Source: Neorhizobium sp. (GTDB lineage Bacteria > Pseudomonadota > Alphaproteobacteria > Rhizobiales > Rhizobiaceae). From it: DNA of 64,000 bases. The notes below the pieces were generated by a model. That model was not told where the DNA came from. It did not search any database and worked only from the letters and a program-made list of their open reading frames with translations. This document shows, piece by piece, positions 45,811 to 56,600 of the stretch. Position numbers and translations under genes: made by a program. The DNA is taken from positions 193,501 to 257,500 of the forward strand of contig JAPWKC010000002.1 in NCBI GenBank assembly GCA_028283725.1, written 5' to 3'. Within the stretch, counting starts at the first letter, position 1. Every line of letters begins with the position of its first letter.

Positions 45811-47955
45811 TTACCAGGTCTGACGCAGCGTCGCGTAGATCGTCCGGCCCGTGTTGTAATAAACACCGCCGCTATCCTGGTTGGTCACATGCTTTTCGTC
45901 GAACACGTTGTTGACGTTCAACTGGAAGCTCGTGTTCTTCATGACCTTGTAGGTGAAGGCGGCATCGAACACGACGGCGGCATCCGACTTGCCGGTATTG
46001 GCCAGATCGTAATAATAGGAGCCGATATAGCGGGCACCCAGTCCGAACGTCATGTCGCCACGCTTGCCTTCACCTGCCCAGGTATAGGTTCCCCAGACGG
46101 ATGCCATGTTCTTGGGAACGCGCATCAGGCGATTGCCATCGTCCGAACCGCCGGGCTCGTCGATTTTGGATTCGGTGTAGCTATAGGCCGCGATCAGGTT
46201 GATATTGTTGCTGATCTCCGCTTTCGCCTCAAGTTCGAGGCCGCGATGACGTACCTTGTCGACCGTAGACGGCAGGTAGGTAACGCCGTCGTAGACGGTG
46301 ATATTGCCCTTCGTCAGGTCATACAGGGATGCCGTGAACAGGGCCGGGAAGGCATCAGGCCTGTATTTGACGCCCACTTCATACTGCTTGCCCGTGGTCG
46401 GATCGGTGCCGACGCCGGGAGGTGCGGCAGATTCCGCGTAGCTCGCATAGGCCGCGACCTCGTCGGTGATCTTGTAGCTCGCGCCGATACGCTTGGTGAA
46501 CTTGCTGCTGCTGTCAGACGTCGTTCCCGCGCCGAAGAGATCCGTCTCGCTCAGGTCGAACCAGCTGTTGCGCGCGCCGACGCTGACCGTCAGACGGTCG
46601 TCGAACGTCAGGTCCTGCTGCAGATAGATGGACTTGGTCTTCTGCGTGTCGCGCGTACCATAGTTCGGGTCCGCCGAGGCCGGGCCGCCCGAATAGACCG
46701 GATCCACCCAGCTGATGGGCGGCGTGGACGTGTCGTAGAAGCCGTAGTTCTGTGATTCGAAATGATTGTACTCGACGCCTGCGAGCGTCTTGCTTTCGAC
46801 ATTGTCGAAGCTCGTATCATACATCAGATGCGCATCGACGATGAACTGCTCGGTATCGGTATCGCTGCCGAACCAGTAACGGTCGGCAAGGTTGGAACCG
46901 TCGGTGCGGGTATTCGACAGATAGGCGCTGCCGAAGGCGTTTCGGGTCTTCGAATAACGGGCGTTGGAGCCGAAGCTCAAACCATCGCCGAAATCGTGGT
47001 CGGCCAGCAGGCTTACCGTGTTGCGGTTGGTGTTCATGAAATAATAGGCCGGCTCGCCGAAGAAGTCGCTCCGGTCGAAATCGGTGCCGATCGGCTGGCC
47101 GCCGCTGCCCGGAACACCGTCCTTGTCCAGATGATCGAAGACGATGGAGACGTTCGTGTCGTCGGTCGGACGCCAGGTCAGCCCGCCCATGAAGAACTTC
47201 TCGTTGTCCTTGGAATAATCGTACTCTGCGTTGGAATTCTGCAGCTTGGTCGTCAGACGATAGGAGAGCGTTCCGTCCTTCGTGAGGTTATCGCCGAAAT
47301 CCAGGCCGGTTTCCTTGTGACCGTAAGAGCCGCCGGTGACGTAAGCCTCGCCGAAACGTTCGGTCTTCGGCAGCTTCGTCACATAGTTGACGGAACCGCC
47401 CGGTTCCGCGGCGCCGAAGCCGGCGGAGCTGGTACCCTTCAGGACCTCGAGGCGCTCGAAGGCGTAGGGTTCCTCGCGGGTGCCGCCCGCGGTACGGCCG
47501 ATCTCCAGCCCGTCGCGATAGGTATAGGGCTCGAAGCCGCGGATATTGATGTAGTCATAACGGTCGTCACCACCGTAATAGCCGGTCGCTACACCCGCCG
47601 AATAGCGCACGGCCTCGACGACGCTGGTCGCACGCCGCTCTTCGAGTTCCTTGGCGGTGATGACGGAGACCGATGCGGGAGCGACCAGAATGTCGGTCGG
47701 CATCTTGCCGGTGCCCGTCGTGTCGGTCGCAATGATCGATTTGGAATCGCTGCTCGTGTCGAGCACGGTGCGCGACCCTTTCAGAACGATGGGCGCAAGA
47801 CTGGTGTCGCTGGTGCCCGTGCTGGAGGTTGCAGCATCCTGCGCAGACGCAATGACGGGCGCAAGAACGACAAGAGCGGTACAACCGAGCAGCACAGTCT
47901 TTCTGCAATGGTTCAGCGCTCTGCCAGAATTGTTACGCGTGCTTACTAACTTCAT
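45811..47955 (-). CDS. TonB-dependent siderophore receptor
   Basis: A 714-residue outer membrane receptor. A signal peptide (KTVLLGCTALVVLAPVIASA) is followed by a TonB-box-like N-terminus, the plug domain (VITAKELEERRATSVVEAVRYSAGV, YDYINIRGFEPYTYRDGL, GFGAAEPGGSVNYVTKLPK) and a 22-strand barrel ending with an aromatic residue (ATLRQTW). The pattern is that of ferric siderophore receptors (FhuA/FoxA/FcuA-like). The start at 47955 is chosen because GGAAG lies about 8 bases upstream; two other ATGs are in frame further upstream. Uptake would need TonB-ExbBD and an inner membrane ABC transporter encoded elsewhere. Confidence 0.92.
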   Translation of the reverse strand: MKLVSTRNNSGRALNHCRKTVLLGCTALVVLAPVIASAQDAATSSTGTSDTSLAPIVLKGSRTVLDTSSDSKSIIATDTTGTGKMPTDILVAPASVSVITAKELEERRATSVVEAVRYSAGVATGYYGGDDRYDYINIRGFEPYTYRDGLEIGRTAGGTREEPYAFERLEVLKGTSSAGFGAAEPGGSVNYVTKLPKTERFGEAYVTGGSYGHKETGLDFGDNLTKDGTLSYRLTTKLQNSNAEYDYSKDNEKFFMGGLTWRPTDDTNVSIVFDHLDKDGVPGSGGQPIGTDFDRSDFFGEPAYYFMNTNRNTVSLLADHDFGDGLSFGSNARYSKTRNAFGSAYLSNTRTDGSNLADRYWFGSDTDTEQFIVDAHLMYDTSFDNVESKTLAGVEYNHFESQNYGFYDTSTPPISWVDPVYSGGPASADPNYGTRDTQKTKSIYLQQDLTFDDRLTVSVGARNSWFDLSETDLFGAGTTSDSSSKFTKRIGASYKITDEVAAYASYAESAAPPGVGTDPTTGKQYEVGVKYRPDAFPALFTASLYDLTKGNITVYDGVTYLPSTVDKVRHRGLELEAKAEISNNINLIAAYSYTESKIDEPGGSDDGNRLMRVPKNMASVWGTYTWAGEGKRGDMTFGLGARYIGSYYYDLANTGKSDAAVVFDAAFTYKVMKNTSFQLNVNNVFDEKHVTNQDSGGVYYNTGRTIYATLRQTW

Positions 47956-48401
47956 GTCCATCTTCCAACGTTTGCCTGGCACCCACACACTTGAGAAGCA
48001 GCGCGGTGCGACCGGATATCTTGCGGGGAGAGGAACGGCCTTCATTCAAAGTTGGCCGTAAACCCGAGCATCGCGTCTCGATGTCGCCAGCTCCAACGCC
48101 CACGGATTGAATGTCCCCACTACCGCACTAACTTGAGTGAAGTAATCCGGTATTGTAGGTTTTCCGACTTTTGTAGAATTCAACGGAAATTTAACGAATG
48201 TTTCCCGCCCTGGCGGCGCCCTTGGTTGGCGGCGCCGGCTTGGCCTGAAAGTTCAGGTCCCGAACGCCGGAATTTGGCGGCTCGGCAGAGAATTTCGGCG
48301 GCGATCCGAAAGAACCGGAGCCTCTGGCTGATCCAGCTCCCGGCGTTGCGGGCACTGCCGGGCGGTCACGCAACGGCACGGCCTTGACCCGTTCGGCCTG
48401 C
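47956..48401. other. 446-bp gap: receptor promoter region and 3' end of the peptide transporter operon
   Basis: No gene is supported. An AT-rich patch at about 48120-48200 probably holds the receptor promoter on the minus strand. I see no clear Fur, RirA or Irr box. GGCGCC-N10-GGCGCC near 48212-48235 could form a small hairpin downstream of the ATPase gene. A 130-residue open frame across the right half is a shadow. Confidence 0.5.
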
Positions 48402-49232
48402 CTAATCGGCGGATAAAACCTTGCGGAACGGCGAGCGATCCGGGTCCGGGTCCGGCATGGCCGCCAGCAGCATGCGGGTATAATCGCTCTGCGGATTGTC
48501 GAAAATGCTTTCGACCGGCCCCTGCTCGACCAGCTTGCCACGATAGATGACCGCCACGTCGTCGCAGATATAACGAATGACACCGAGGTCGTGGCTGATG
48601 AAGAAATAGGTCAGTCCCAGATCCTGCTGCAGCCGATGCAGGAGGTTTAGGACATCAGCCTGAACGGAGACGTCGAGCGCGGAGGTCGGTTCGTCGAGGA
48701 TCAGGAATTCCGGTTTCACGGCAAGTGCGCGCGCAATGCCGATCCGCTGGCGTTGCCCGCCGGAAAACTCGTGCGGGTAGCGAAAGAGATGTTCAGCCTG
48801 CAACCCGACCTGCAACAGCAGTTCCATGACGCGGTCCGTCCGCTGGCGGGCCGTCATCGGCAGGATGTCGCGGTGGATCACCAGCGGCTCGGCAACGATA
48901 TCGTGGATCGTCATCCGAGGATCGAGGGAAGCGTAGGGATCCTGAAATACGATCTGCAACCGGGCACGCAACCGCCGGATCTCGGTCGACGACAAAGACG
49001 ACATGTCGGTGCCGTCATAGAGGATCTGGCCGGCGCTCAGCGTGTCGAGACGCAGGATGCAGCGCGTCAGCGTGGTCTTTCCCGAGCCGGATTCGCCGAC
49101 GAGCCCGAAGCTCGATCCTTTGCGAACGCTCAAGGTGATATCGTCGAGGGCATGAAATCCTTCGCCACGGCCGAACATGCCTGTCCTCTGGCCCGGAAAG
49201 ACCTTGGAGACATTGCGGATATCGAGGCTCAT
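48402..49232 (-). CDS. Peptide ABC transporter ATP-binding protein (DppF/OppF-like)
   Basis: A 276-residue ATPase with Walker A GLVGESGSGKTT, signature FSGGQRQRIGIARAL and Walker B FLILDEPTSALD. The C-terminal region after YTRMLLAAMPDPDPD is short compared with typical 320-residue DppF proteins. It overlaps the preceding ATPase gene by four bases and is the last gene of the hydantoinase/peptide operon. Confidence 0.92.
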   Translation of the reverse strand: MSLDIRNVSKVFPGQRTGMFGRGEGFHALDDITLSVRKGSSFGLVGESGSGKTTLTRCILRLDTLSAGQILYDGTDMSSLSSTEIRRLRARLQIVFQDPYASLDPRMTIHDIVAEPLVIHRDILPMTARQRTDRVMELLLQVGLQAEHLFRYPHEFSGGQRQRIGIARALAVKPEFLILDEPTSALDVSVQADVLNLLHRLQQDLGLTYFFISHDLGVIRYICDDVAVIYRGKLVEQGPVESIFDNPQSDYTRMLLAAMPDPDPDRSPFRKVLSAD

Positions 49233-50116
49233 CGGCTGATCTCCTGCATGATGTCGCCAATGCCGCGCAGTTCGCCGCGCTTGGTGTGGACTGTCGGGAT
49301 GGCGTTGAGCAGTGCCTGTGTATAGGCGTGAGCCGGACGTTTCAGCACATCGCCGACCGGGCCGCGCTCCAGAATGCGGCCCCTATACATCACCGCCACA
49401 TGGCTGCAGATCTGCGCGACGACGCCGAGATTATGGGTGATCATCAGCACGCCAATGTTTCGCTCTGCGACGAGATCATGGATGAGTTTCAGGATCTGCG
49501 CCTGAACGGAAACATCAAGCGCCGTGGTCGGCTCGTCGGCAATCAGGAGATCGGGCTTGCCGATCATCGCCATGGCGATCAGAACGCGCTGGCGCATGCC
49601 GCCGGAAAACTGGTGAGGGTAGTCGTCGATCCGTGCCGCCGCGTTGGGAATGCCGACCTTGTCCAGCATTTCGATGGCGACACGTCGGGCTGCCTTCTTC
49701 CGCTCCCGGCCGGAGGCATTGCTGGAAAGCCTCAGGATCGAGGGATCGGCATGGCCGGCATGCAGAGCGACATCGACGAGCTGCGTACCGATGGTGAAGA
49801 CCGGGTTGAGGTTGGTCGTCGGATCCTGGAATATCATACCGATCCTGCGCCCGCGCAGCGATCGCATGGCCCTCTCATCGGTGGTCAGGAGGTCCCTTCC
49901 TTCGAAGTGAATGCTGCCGGCCAGATAGCGGCCGGTCGCCGCGGGGATAAGCCGCGATACCGAAAGACCGGTCAGCGATTTTCCAGAGCCGGTTTCGCCG
50001 ACCATGCCCCAGATCTCGCCGCGTTCGATGACAAGATCGATGCCATGAAGGATCTGCGTCTCGCCTTCGAAGCTGCGCATGGCAAGGTTGAGGTTTTTGA
50101 TATCGAGCAATGTCAT
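49229..50116 (-). CDS. Peptide ABC transporter ATP-binding protein (DppD/OppD-like)
   Basis: A 295-residue ATPase with Walker [14 protein letters not shown], signature [15 protein letters not shown] and Walker [13 protein letters not shown], plus the OppD/DppD C-terminal extension ([18 protein letters not shown]). It starts 9 bases after the permease stop and overlaps the DppF-like gene. The two ATPases power the permease pair. Confidence 0.92.
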   Translation of the reverse strand: MTLLDIKNLNLAMRSFEGETQILHGIDLVIERGEIWGMVGETGSGKSLTGLSVSRLIPAATGRYLAGSIHFEGRDLLTTDERAMRSLRGRRIGMIFQDPTTNLNPVFTIGTQLVDVALHAGHADPSILRLSSNASGRERKKAARRVAIEMLDKVGIPNAAARIDDYPHQFSGGMRQRVLIAMAMIGKPDLLIADEPTTALDVSVQAQILKLIHDLVAERNIGVLMITHNLGVVAQICSHVAVMYRGRILERGPVGDVLKRPAHAYTQALLNAIPTVHTKRGELRGIGDIMQEISR

Positions 50117-50125
50117 CGGATCACC

Positions 50126-51022
50126 TCACCGCCTTGCTTTCGGGTCCATGACGTCGCGCAGACCGTCGCCGAGGAGGTTGAAACCGAGCACCGCCAGAAA
50201 AATCGCGCAGCCGGGGCAAACCGCCGTCCACCAGTAATCCGGCATGTCGGCACGGGCGACCGACAGAAGCGTGCCCCATTCAGGGGTCGGCGGCTTGACG
50301 CCGATGCCGACAAAACCGAGCGAGGCGACGGTTAAAACGGCAAACCCCATGTCGAGCGAGGCTTTGACGATGATCGGCGACATGATGTTCGGGAGGATAT
50401 GCCGGCCAAGGATGCGTGGCCAGCCGGCGCCGAGCGCACGGGCCGCAACGATGAACTGCTCTTCCTTCTTGCCGATCACCTCACCGCGCACGAGACGCGC
50501 ATAGGCCGGCCACCAGGTAATCGAGATGGCGACGATCATGTTGAAGACACCGGTGCCGAGAGCGGCTGCGACCGCCATCGCAAGGATGAGGCTCGGGATG
50601 GTGAGGAGGAGATCGGTGATGCGCATCAGGATCTCGTCGATCCAGCCGCCGAAATAACCGGCGATCGCGCCAACGAGACCACCGACGACGATGGCGCTCA
50701 AGACGACAGCCAGACCGGAAAACAGCGAGACCTGCGAACCGACCAGCACGAGCGAGAACACATCCTGCCCGAGCGCATTGGTGCCGAACCAGTATTGGCT
50801 GCCGGGCGGGGTGAAACGCGCAGCCGTATTCGTGCCGCCGGCGACATGATCGGGAAAGGGAACGATGACCGGCGCGAAAATGGCAATCAGGATCAGTGCA
50901 ACGACGATCGCAAGTCCGATCACAGAGAGCCAGCTCTGGCGAAAGCGGTAGAAAGCCCGCGACCAGTTTTCTAGCCGAGCGGACTGATCGCGCTTCGGAA
51001 GGGTAGAAGGTGTCGTCGTCAT
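50126..51022 (-). CDS. Peptide ABC transporter permease (DppC-like)
   Basis: A 298-residue permease with an N-terminal membrane helix (LSVIGLAIVVALILIAIFAPVI), HWFGTNALGQDVFS-type text (YWFGTNALGQDVFSLVLVG), and the EAA loop ARALGAGWPRILGRHILPNIMSPI, all typical of DppC/OppC. It overlaps the DppB-like gene by four bases. Confidence 0.92.
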   Translation of the reverse strand: MTTTPSTLPKRDQSARLENWSRAFYRFRQSWLSVIGLAIVVALILIAIFAPVIVPFPDHVAGGTNTAARFTPPGSQYWFGTNALGQDVFSLVLVGSQVSLFSGLAVVLSAIVVGGLVGAIAGYFGGWIDEILMRITDLLLTIPSLILAMAVAAALGTGVFNMIVAISITWWPAYARLVRGEVIGKKEEQFIVAARALGAGWPRILGRHILPNIMSPIIVKASLDMGFAVLTVASLGFVGIGVKPPTPEWGTLLSVARADMPDYWWTAVCPGCAIFLAVLGFNLLGDGLRDVMDPKARR

Positions 51023-52026
51023 GCGTAGCGCACCCTCGGATTGAAGACGCCGTAGAGCAGATCAACGACGAGCATGGAGAGGAGGTAAATGACTGCGATG
51101 ACCAGCGTCACACCGATCACCGGCATGAAATCCTGCGAGAGGATGGCCTGCGTGGCGTAAAGCCCAAGGCCCGGCCAGTCGAAGACGGTCTCGACCAGAA
51201 CCGTGCCGCCCAGCAGCCAGGAGACATAGAGCCCGATCACGGTGAGCGTCGAGGTCATGGCGTTTTTCAGCACGTATTTGAACAGGATCTTGCCGTTCGA
51301 AATGCCGAGCGCCCGCTCGGTCATGACGAAATCCTGCTGCAGCACCTCGATCGTCGACGCGCGCATCATTCGCATGATTGTTGCCAGAGGGGACAGCGAC
51401 ATGGCGAAGGCGGGGAGAGCGAGGTGCTGCAGCGCCAGCGACAGGGAATACCAGTCGCCGGCAAGGATGGAATCGATCGTGTAGAAGCCCGTCGGCCCTT
51501 CCGGCGGGATCTCGATCAGCGGAAACCGGCCAGAGAGCGGCAGGATATCCAGCCAGGAGACGAAAAGCAGCTGGAGGATAAGGCCGAGAAAGAAGCGCGG
51601 CATGGCGATCCCGCCCAGCGCCACGGTGCGCGTCAGGTAGTCGATGAAGCCATTGCGGTAGACGGCGGCCGCAAGACCGAGCGGAATGCCGACGACGATG
51701 GCGATCAGCATCGCCGCTGCCACCAGTTCCAGCGTCGCCGGCAGAAAGGTCATGATGTCTTCGAAGACCGGGCGCCGTGTGAAGATCGAGACACCCCAAT
51801 CACCATGCAGAAGGCCGGTCAGATAGGTCCAGTATTGCATCGGCAGCGAGCGATCGAGGCCGAATTCGTGGCGCACGCTTTCAATCACGTCCGGCGTGGC
51901 ATTCGGCCCTGCGGCAAGCGCCACGGGATCGCCGGGCAGAAGCCGGGCGATGACGAAGACGAGCATCGTCAGGCCGATCAGCATCGGGACGAGCAGGACG
52001 AGACGTCTGACGGCGTAGAAAAGCAT
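51019..52026 (-). CDS. Peptide ABC transporter permease (DppB-like)
   Basis: A 335-residue permease of the DppB/OppB type: MLFYAVRRLVLLVPMLIGLT at the N-terminus, RLLPGDPVALAAG, and the EAA loop TERALGISNGKILFKYVLKNAM. Six or so membrane helices. It follows the binding protein gene after 53 bases containing a hairpin. Confidence 0.92.
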   Translation of the reverse strand: MLFYAVRRLVLLVPMLIGLTMLVFVIARLLPGDPVALAAGPNATPDVIESVRHEFGLDRSLPMQYWTYLTGLLHGDWGVSIFTRRPVFEDIMTFLPATLELVAAAMLIAIVVGIPLGLAAAVYRNGFIDYLTRTVALGGIAMPRFFLGLILQLLFVSWLDILPLSGRFPLIEIPPEGPTGFYTIDSILAGDWYSLSLALQHLALPAFAMSLSPLATIMRMMRASTIEVLQQDFVMTERALGISNGKILFKYVLKNAMTSTLTVIGLYVSWLLGGTVLVETVFDWPGLGLYATQAILSQDFMPVIGVTLVIAVIYLLSMLVVDLLYGVFNPRVRYA

Positions 52027-52046
52027 GGATGGTTCCGATCAGAGGA

Positions 52047-52071
52047 GGGACGCCCGCAATCGGGGCGTCCC
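52047..52071 (-). terminator. Hairpin between binding protein and permease genes
   Basis: GGGACGCCC (52047-52055) and GGGCGTCCC (52063-52071) form a perfect 9-bp stem with a 7-base loop immediately after the binding protein stop. It probably gives higher relative expression of the binding protein by partial termination or 3' protection. Confidence 0.6.
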
Positions 52072-52079
52072 AAGCACAA

Positions 52080-53636
52080 TCAGGTGAGCGACAGCGGCAG
52101 AAGCTCGATCGAGTTGGCGGCAACCGGCGTGAACACGTAGTTCTTGACGCTGTCGCGCATGCCGAGCTTGCGCTTTTCGAGCACGCCGAAGAGATCCGGC
52201 GCATCGTCGATGACGAGTTCCTGAAACGTCTTGTAAAGTTCGGCACGCTTCGTCTGGTCGGTCTCGATCCGGGCGGCCTCGATCAGCCTGTCGACCTCCG
52301 GGTTCTTGTAGACCGGGTTCTGCCACTGGCCATTGCGCGACGAATGGTAGGCGGCGAAAGCGATATTGTCCGGGTCGGCATAGTTCGCCGTCTGGAAGAT
52401 ACAGAAGAAGTTCGGCATCGTGTCCGGCGACTGGGCAGAGGCGACAGTATCGGGCCAGGTGGCCGGACGGATATCGAGCTCGATATTGAGCGATTTCAGT
52501 GCTTCGAGCAGAAGCAGGCACCAGCGGCGCTGGTTCTCATAGCCGGTGGCATAGAGTGCCGTCAGCTTGAAGCCGCCATCCTTGTACTGCGACTTCGCCA
52601 GATATTCCTTCGCCTTGGCCATGTCCTGACGGTAGACTGAAAGCTTCGGGTCGTGGCCGAAAATGCCGGTCGGCAGCGGGCCGATCATCAGGTCGGCGGG
52701 ACCTGCGGCGTCGAGCATGCCCTGATAATTATAGGCATAGGAGATCGCCTTGCGCAGGTTCTTGTCGGCAAGCGGTCCCTTTACGGTGTTCATCTTGATC
52801 GAGAAGGTGCGGTATTCCGGCTCGATGACGCGGACCACGCCCGGCGCTTCCTTCAGCGCCTCCATGTCTTCCGCATAGAGTTCGATGGCGATATGCGCCT
52901 CGTTGCGGGTGAGCATCATGCGCTCGGTCGAGGCCTCGCGGACGATCTTCCAGATCGCGCCTTCGAGATTGCCGCCACCCTTGTGCCAGTCGTTCTGGAC
53001 GCGGAGGAATTCATAGAGATTGCCGGGCGCGACGCGGCCCATCTTGAACGGACCGGAGCCGGCCGTGTTCTTCATCAGATAGGCCTGGCCGTCGTCGGAA
53101 CCGATATTGGCTTCGACGAGCGCCGGATTGACGACAAACATCCAGGGAAGAACCTGCAGGAACGGCGCGAACGGCGCCTTGAGATCGAAGGCGACCGTTT
53201 CCTTGTCGACGGCCTTGATGCCATCGGCATCGACGATGCCGGCAATCATCCATGACGGACCGCGCTTCAGTTTGATGATGCGCTTGAAGGAATAGACGAC
53301 CGCATCGGCCGTCACCGGCGAGCCATCCTGAAACTTCGCGGTCGGATCGAGCTTGAATTCGTAATGCTTCTGGTCGTCCGAAACGGTCCAGCTCGCAGCA
53401 AGCCCGGCCGCGACCTTCGGCGGCGTGCCGACGACGCGCACCAGCGCATCATAGGTGTTGCGGAAAAGCATGGCGGGCGCATAGCCGGTTGCCACATGCG
53501 GGTCGAAATTCGGAATGTCGACGCTGCTGGCCATGACGAGGATCTTGCGGCCGGCGGCGAAGGTCTCGAGCGGCATCGAAGCTATGGCGGCTGCCGAAAC
53601 GGCAGAACCCATGAAGGTACGGCGGGTCATTTTCAT
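52080..53636 (-). CDS. Peptide/solute ABC transporter periplasmic binding protein (SBP family 5)
   Basis: A 518-residue DppA/OppA-type binding protein. The N-terminus, MKMTRRTFMGSAVSAAAIAS, looks like a twin-arginine or Sec signal. The mature part has NFDPHVATGYAPAMLFRNTYDALV, KYEFKLDPTAKFQDGSPVTADAVV-type text (HYEFKLDPTAKFQDGSPVTA) and a DPDNIAFAAYHSS segment. AAGGAG lies 9 bases before the ATG at 53636. Next to a hydantoinase/oxoprolinase gene, the likely cargo is a cyclic amide, pyroglutamyl compound or small peptide, which is inference. Confidence 0.92.
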   Translation of the reverse strand: MKMTRRTFMGSAVSAAAIASMPLETFAAGRKILVMASSVDIPNFDPHVATGYAPAMLFRNTYDALVRVVGTPPKVAAGLAASWTVSDDQKHYEFKLDPTAKFQDGSPVTADAVVYSFKRIIKLKRGPSWMIAGIVDADGIKAVDKETVAFDLKAPFAPFLQVLPWMFVVNPALVEANIGSDDGQAYLMKNTAGSGPFKMGRVAPGNLYEFLRVQNDWHKGGGNLEGAIWKIVREASTERMMLTRNEAHIAIELYAEDMEALKEAPGVVRVIEPEYRTFSIKMNTVKGPLADKNLRKAISYAYNYQGMLDAAGPADLMIGPLPTGIFGHDPKLSVYRQDMAKAKEYLAKSQYKDGGFKLTALYATGYENQRRWCLLLLEALKSLNIELDIRPATWPDTVASAQSPDTMPNFFCIFQTANYADPDNIAFAAYHSSRNGQWQNPVYKNPEVDRLIEAARIETDQTKRAELYKTFQELVIDDAPDLFGVLEKRKLGMRDSVKNYVFTPVAANSIELLPLSLT

Positions 53637-53695
53637 GCGAATGATCTCCTTGCGTTCTTTTGGCACCCGCCTCCCCTTAAGGCGGGCGAATGGGG

Positions 53696-56600
53696 TCAGG
53701 CGGTCGCCTTGCGCTCGCCGGCTCTTGCGGTTCGGCCATAGAGGCGCTCTGCCGCGTCGGCGCTGACATAGCCCTGCCGGACGTCGCTATCGAGCTTGTC
53801 GAGATCGCGCTTCATCGGATCGCCAAAGCCCGAACCACCGGCAAGCGTCAGCTCCACCACGGCGTCGGTATCGACGAGATCGACGATTGCGCCGGTGCCG
53901 CAGTCCCTGGTCATCTCGCCCGTTGCCTTCGAACGGATGATGCCCGTCGCGGTCTTGCCCGGCTTGCCGCCGAACAGCCCCTCCACCGGCAGATCGACGC
54001 CTTCCGGCGAGACGATCGCCTTGATCGGATGGCCTTCCGCGTTGCGGCGCGAAATGCGCACCCGCACACCGAGGCCGCCACGGTTTTCGCCCGCACCGCC
54101 GCTATCGGTCATCAGGCTCTTTTCCCAGATGACGATCGGCGACCGTGTCTCGAACATTTCGAGCGACGAGGTCGCAGCCGAAGTCGGCCACAGGAGCGAG
54201 GACTTGCCGTCTTTGGCTTGCGAGGCGCCCTGACCGCCGCCCAGCAGCAGCAGTTCGTAGAACAGCGCGCCCGTATCCATCGACTTGCCGTAGAAGCTCA
54301 TCAGGCTCGGCAGGCCGGAGAAGGACTGGGTCGTTTCAGGGGCCGCCTCGGAGAGCGCCTTGAACACGTTCGGCGCCAGATACCACCCGGTTCGGGTGCG
54401 CAGCGACACCGGTGCCGGTTTTTCGCAGTTGAGGATCGAGCCCTTCGGCGCCTTGACGCTGAACGGACGGTAGCAACCGGCATTGCCACGGATACCCGGC
54501 GTCAGCATGCACTTGATCGGATAGGTCGCGTGCGCCGTTGTATAGGAGAGCGTGCAGTTGATGCCGCCCTTGACCGTCTGCGGCGGAGCGCCTTCGAAAT
54601 CGAGTTCGATCTCGTCGCCCCTGACCGTGACTTTCAGTGGGAAGGTCATCTCGGTGCCCATCGGATTGTTGGAGATCTCCGACTGATAGACGCCGTCCTT
54701 CAGACGGCTGACCGCATCGCGCATCGCCTTTTCCGAAAGCGACTGGACGACATGCGACAGCGCCTTCAGATCGTGCATGCCATACTCTTCCATGAAGGAG
54801 CGCATGCGGGCAGCGCCCGTCTCGTTGGCGGAGATGAAGGAGCGGATATCGCCGAGAACCTGATCGCTGTCGCGGATATTGTCCGCCATCAGGCGGAACA
54901 GGTCTTCGTTCTCCTCGCCCTGGCGCACCAGCTTCATCGCCGGGATCTGCAGGCCTTCCTCGTAGAGCTCGCTGACCGACAGACCGTCGCGGCTGCCGCC
55001 GATATCACCGACATGGCCGACCGTGCCCATCAGCGCCACGACGCGGTCACGGTGGAAGACGGGCGTGACGATCGCAAGATCGAACAGATGGCCGGCGCAG
55101 AGCCACGGGTCGTTGGTGATGTAGACATCGCCCGGCTTCATCGTCTCGACCGGGTAACGCTCGATGATCGCCTTCACCGCCATCGGCAGCGTCAGGTTGA
55201 ACACCGGCATGACGCGGGCGGAATGGGCAAGCGTCTCACCGAGCGGATCGAGGATGGCGCAGCCGAAATCCTGGCTTTCGGAAATAATCAGCGAGAAGGC
55301 CGTGCGGCAGACCGTCGACCACATTTCTTCCGCCACGTTGACGAGGCGGCTCCACATGACTTCAAGCGCGATCGGATCGCCCTGGATGCGGGCGCTTGCC
55401 TCTTCGAGCGTCATCGTCTCGTCGACGATTGTGGCGCCCCTGGTCGTGGCCGAAATCTCGATGCGCAGATTGCCGGTCTCGTCGACCGTCACCCTGTCGC
55501 CCGGCGGGATGATCGTGGTCGATTCCCGCTCCTCGATGATGGCAGGACCTTCGACGAGAATGCCGGCGCGCATGGCGTAACGGTCGTAGACGCCGGCATC
55601 GACGAAGCCGTTGCCGAAATAAGTCTTGCGGGTTCCCTTGCGTGCCTCGGCATTGCCGCCCTCGATACCCGCCTGACGGACAGTGAGCTGCGGCACGGCA
55701 CCGGACGCGCGGATGCGGAAGGAGAGGATTTCGAGCCTGGCCTCGGGGGGAACGCGGGTGTAGCGGGCGCTGTAGACCGCGTCGAAGGCCTTGCGGATAT
55801 CGTCATAGGCGCCGGCATCGAGCCGGCCGGCCGGAAGCGGTACGTTGATCTCGTGCAACTGACCCACAAGGCGCATGTCGGCGGAGCGTTCGACCAGAAT
55901 GTCGGCATCGGCGACACCGGCGCTGCGCAGCTGGACGCGGCCTTCTTCCGAGATCTCATCAACAATGCCGTTCAGCGTCACCGCATCGACATCCTTCGAA
56001 AGCGCGATCGGATGCGAGCGGACGATATCGAAGGACAGGGGCGCCGTGAGGAAGCCGAAGGCGGATGCGGCGCCGCTTGCCGGCGGGATGATGACTTCCG
56101 AGACGCCGAGAATACGGGCAACCTTGGCAGCGAAGGCCGGGCCTGCGCCACCGAAGCCGATCATCGAATAGCCGCGCGGATCCTTGCCCTTCTCGACCAG
56201 ATGGATGCGGGCAGCGCTCGCCATGCTTTCGCTGACGACCTGATGGATGCCCCAGGCGGCCTCGACCGAGGAGATGTCGAGCGGCTTGGCGATCGTGCCG
56301 AGCGCCTTTTCGGCGGCATCGAGATCGAGCGTCATCCGGCCGCCGAGGAAGAAGGACGGATCGTAATAGCCGAGCGCCACCGACGCATCGGTCACCGTCG
56401 GCTTCAGGCCGCCACGACCGTAGCAGGCAGGGCCGGGCTCGGAGCCTGCCGAATGAGGGCCGACCTGAAGCAGGCCAACGCCATCGATGGAGGCAATCGA
56501 GCCGCCGCCTGCGCCGATCTCGATCATGTCGACGACGGGCGACTTGATCGGCAGGCCCGATCCGTTCTTGAAGCGTTGAACACGGCCGGCTTCCAGATAG

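Noticed and set aside
47956..48401. Search for an iron-regulatory box (Fur, RirA, Irr) before the siderophore receptor
   Set aside because: No sequence matched these motifs well enough to report.
48191..48583. 130-residue open frame after the DppF-like gene
   Set aside because: It begins inside the ATPase gene in another frame and has shadow composition (Arg/Ser/Pro-rich); no ribosome site or recognisable domain.
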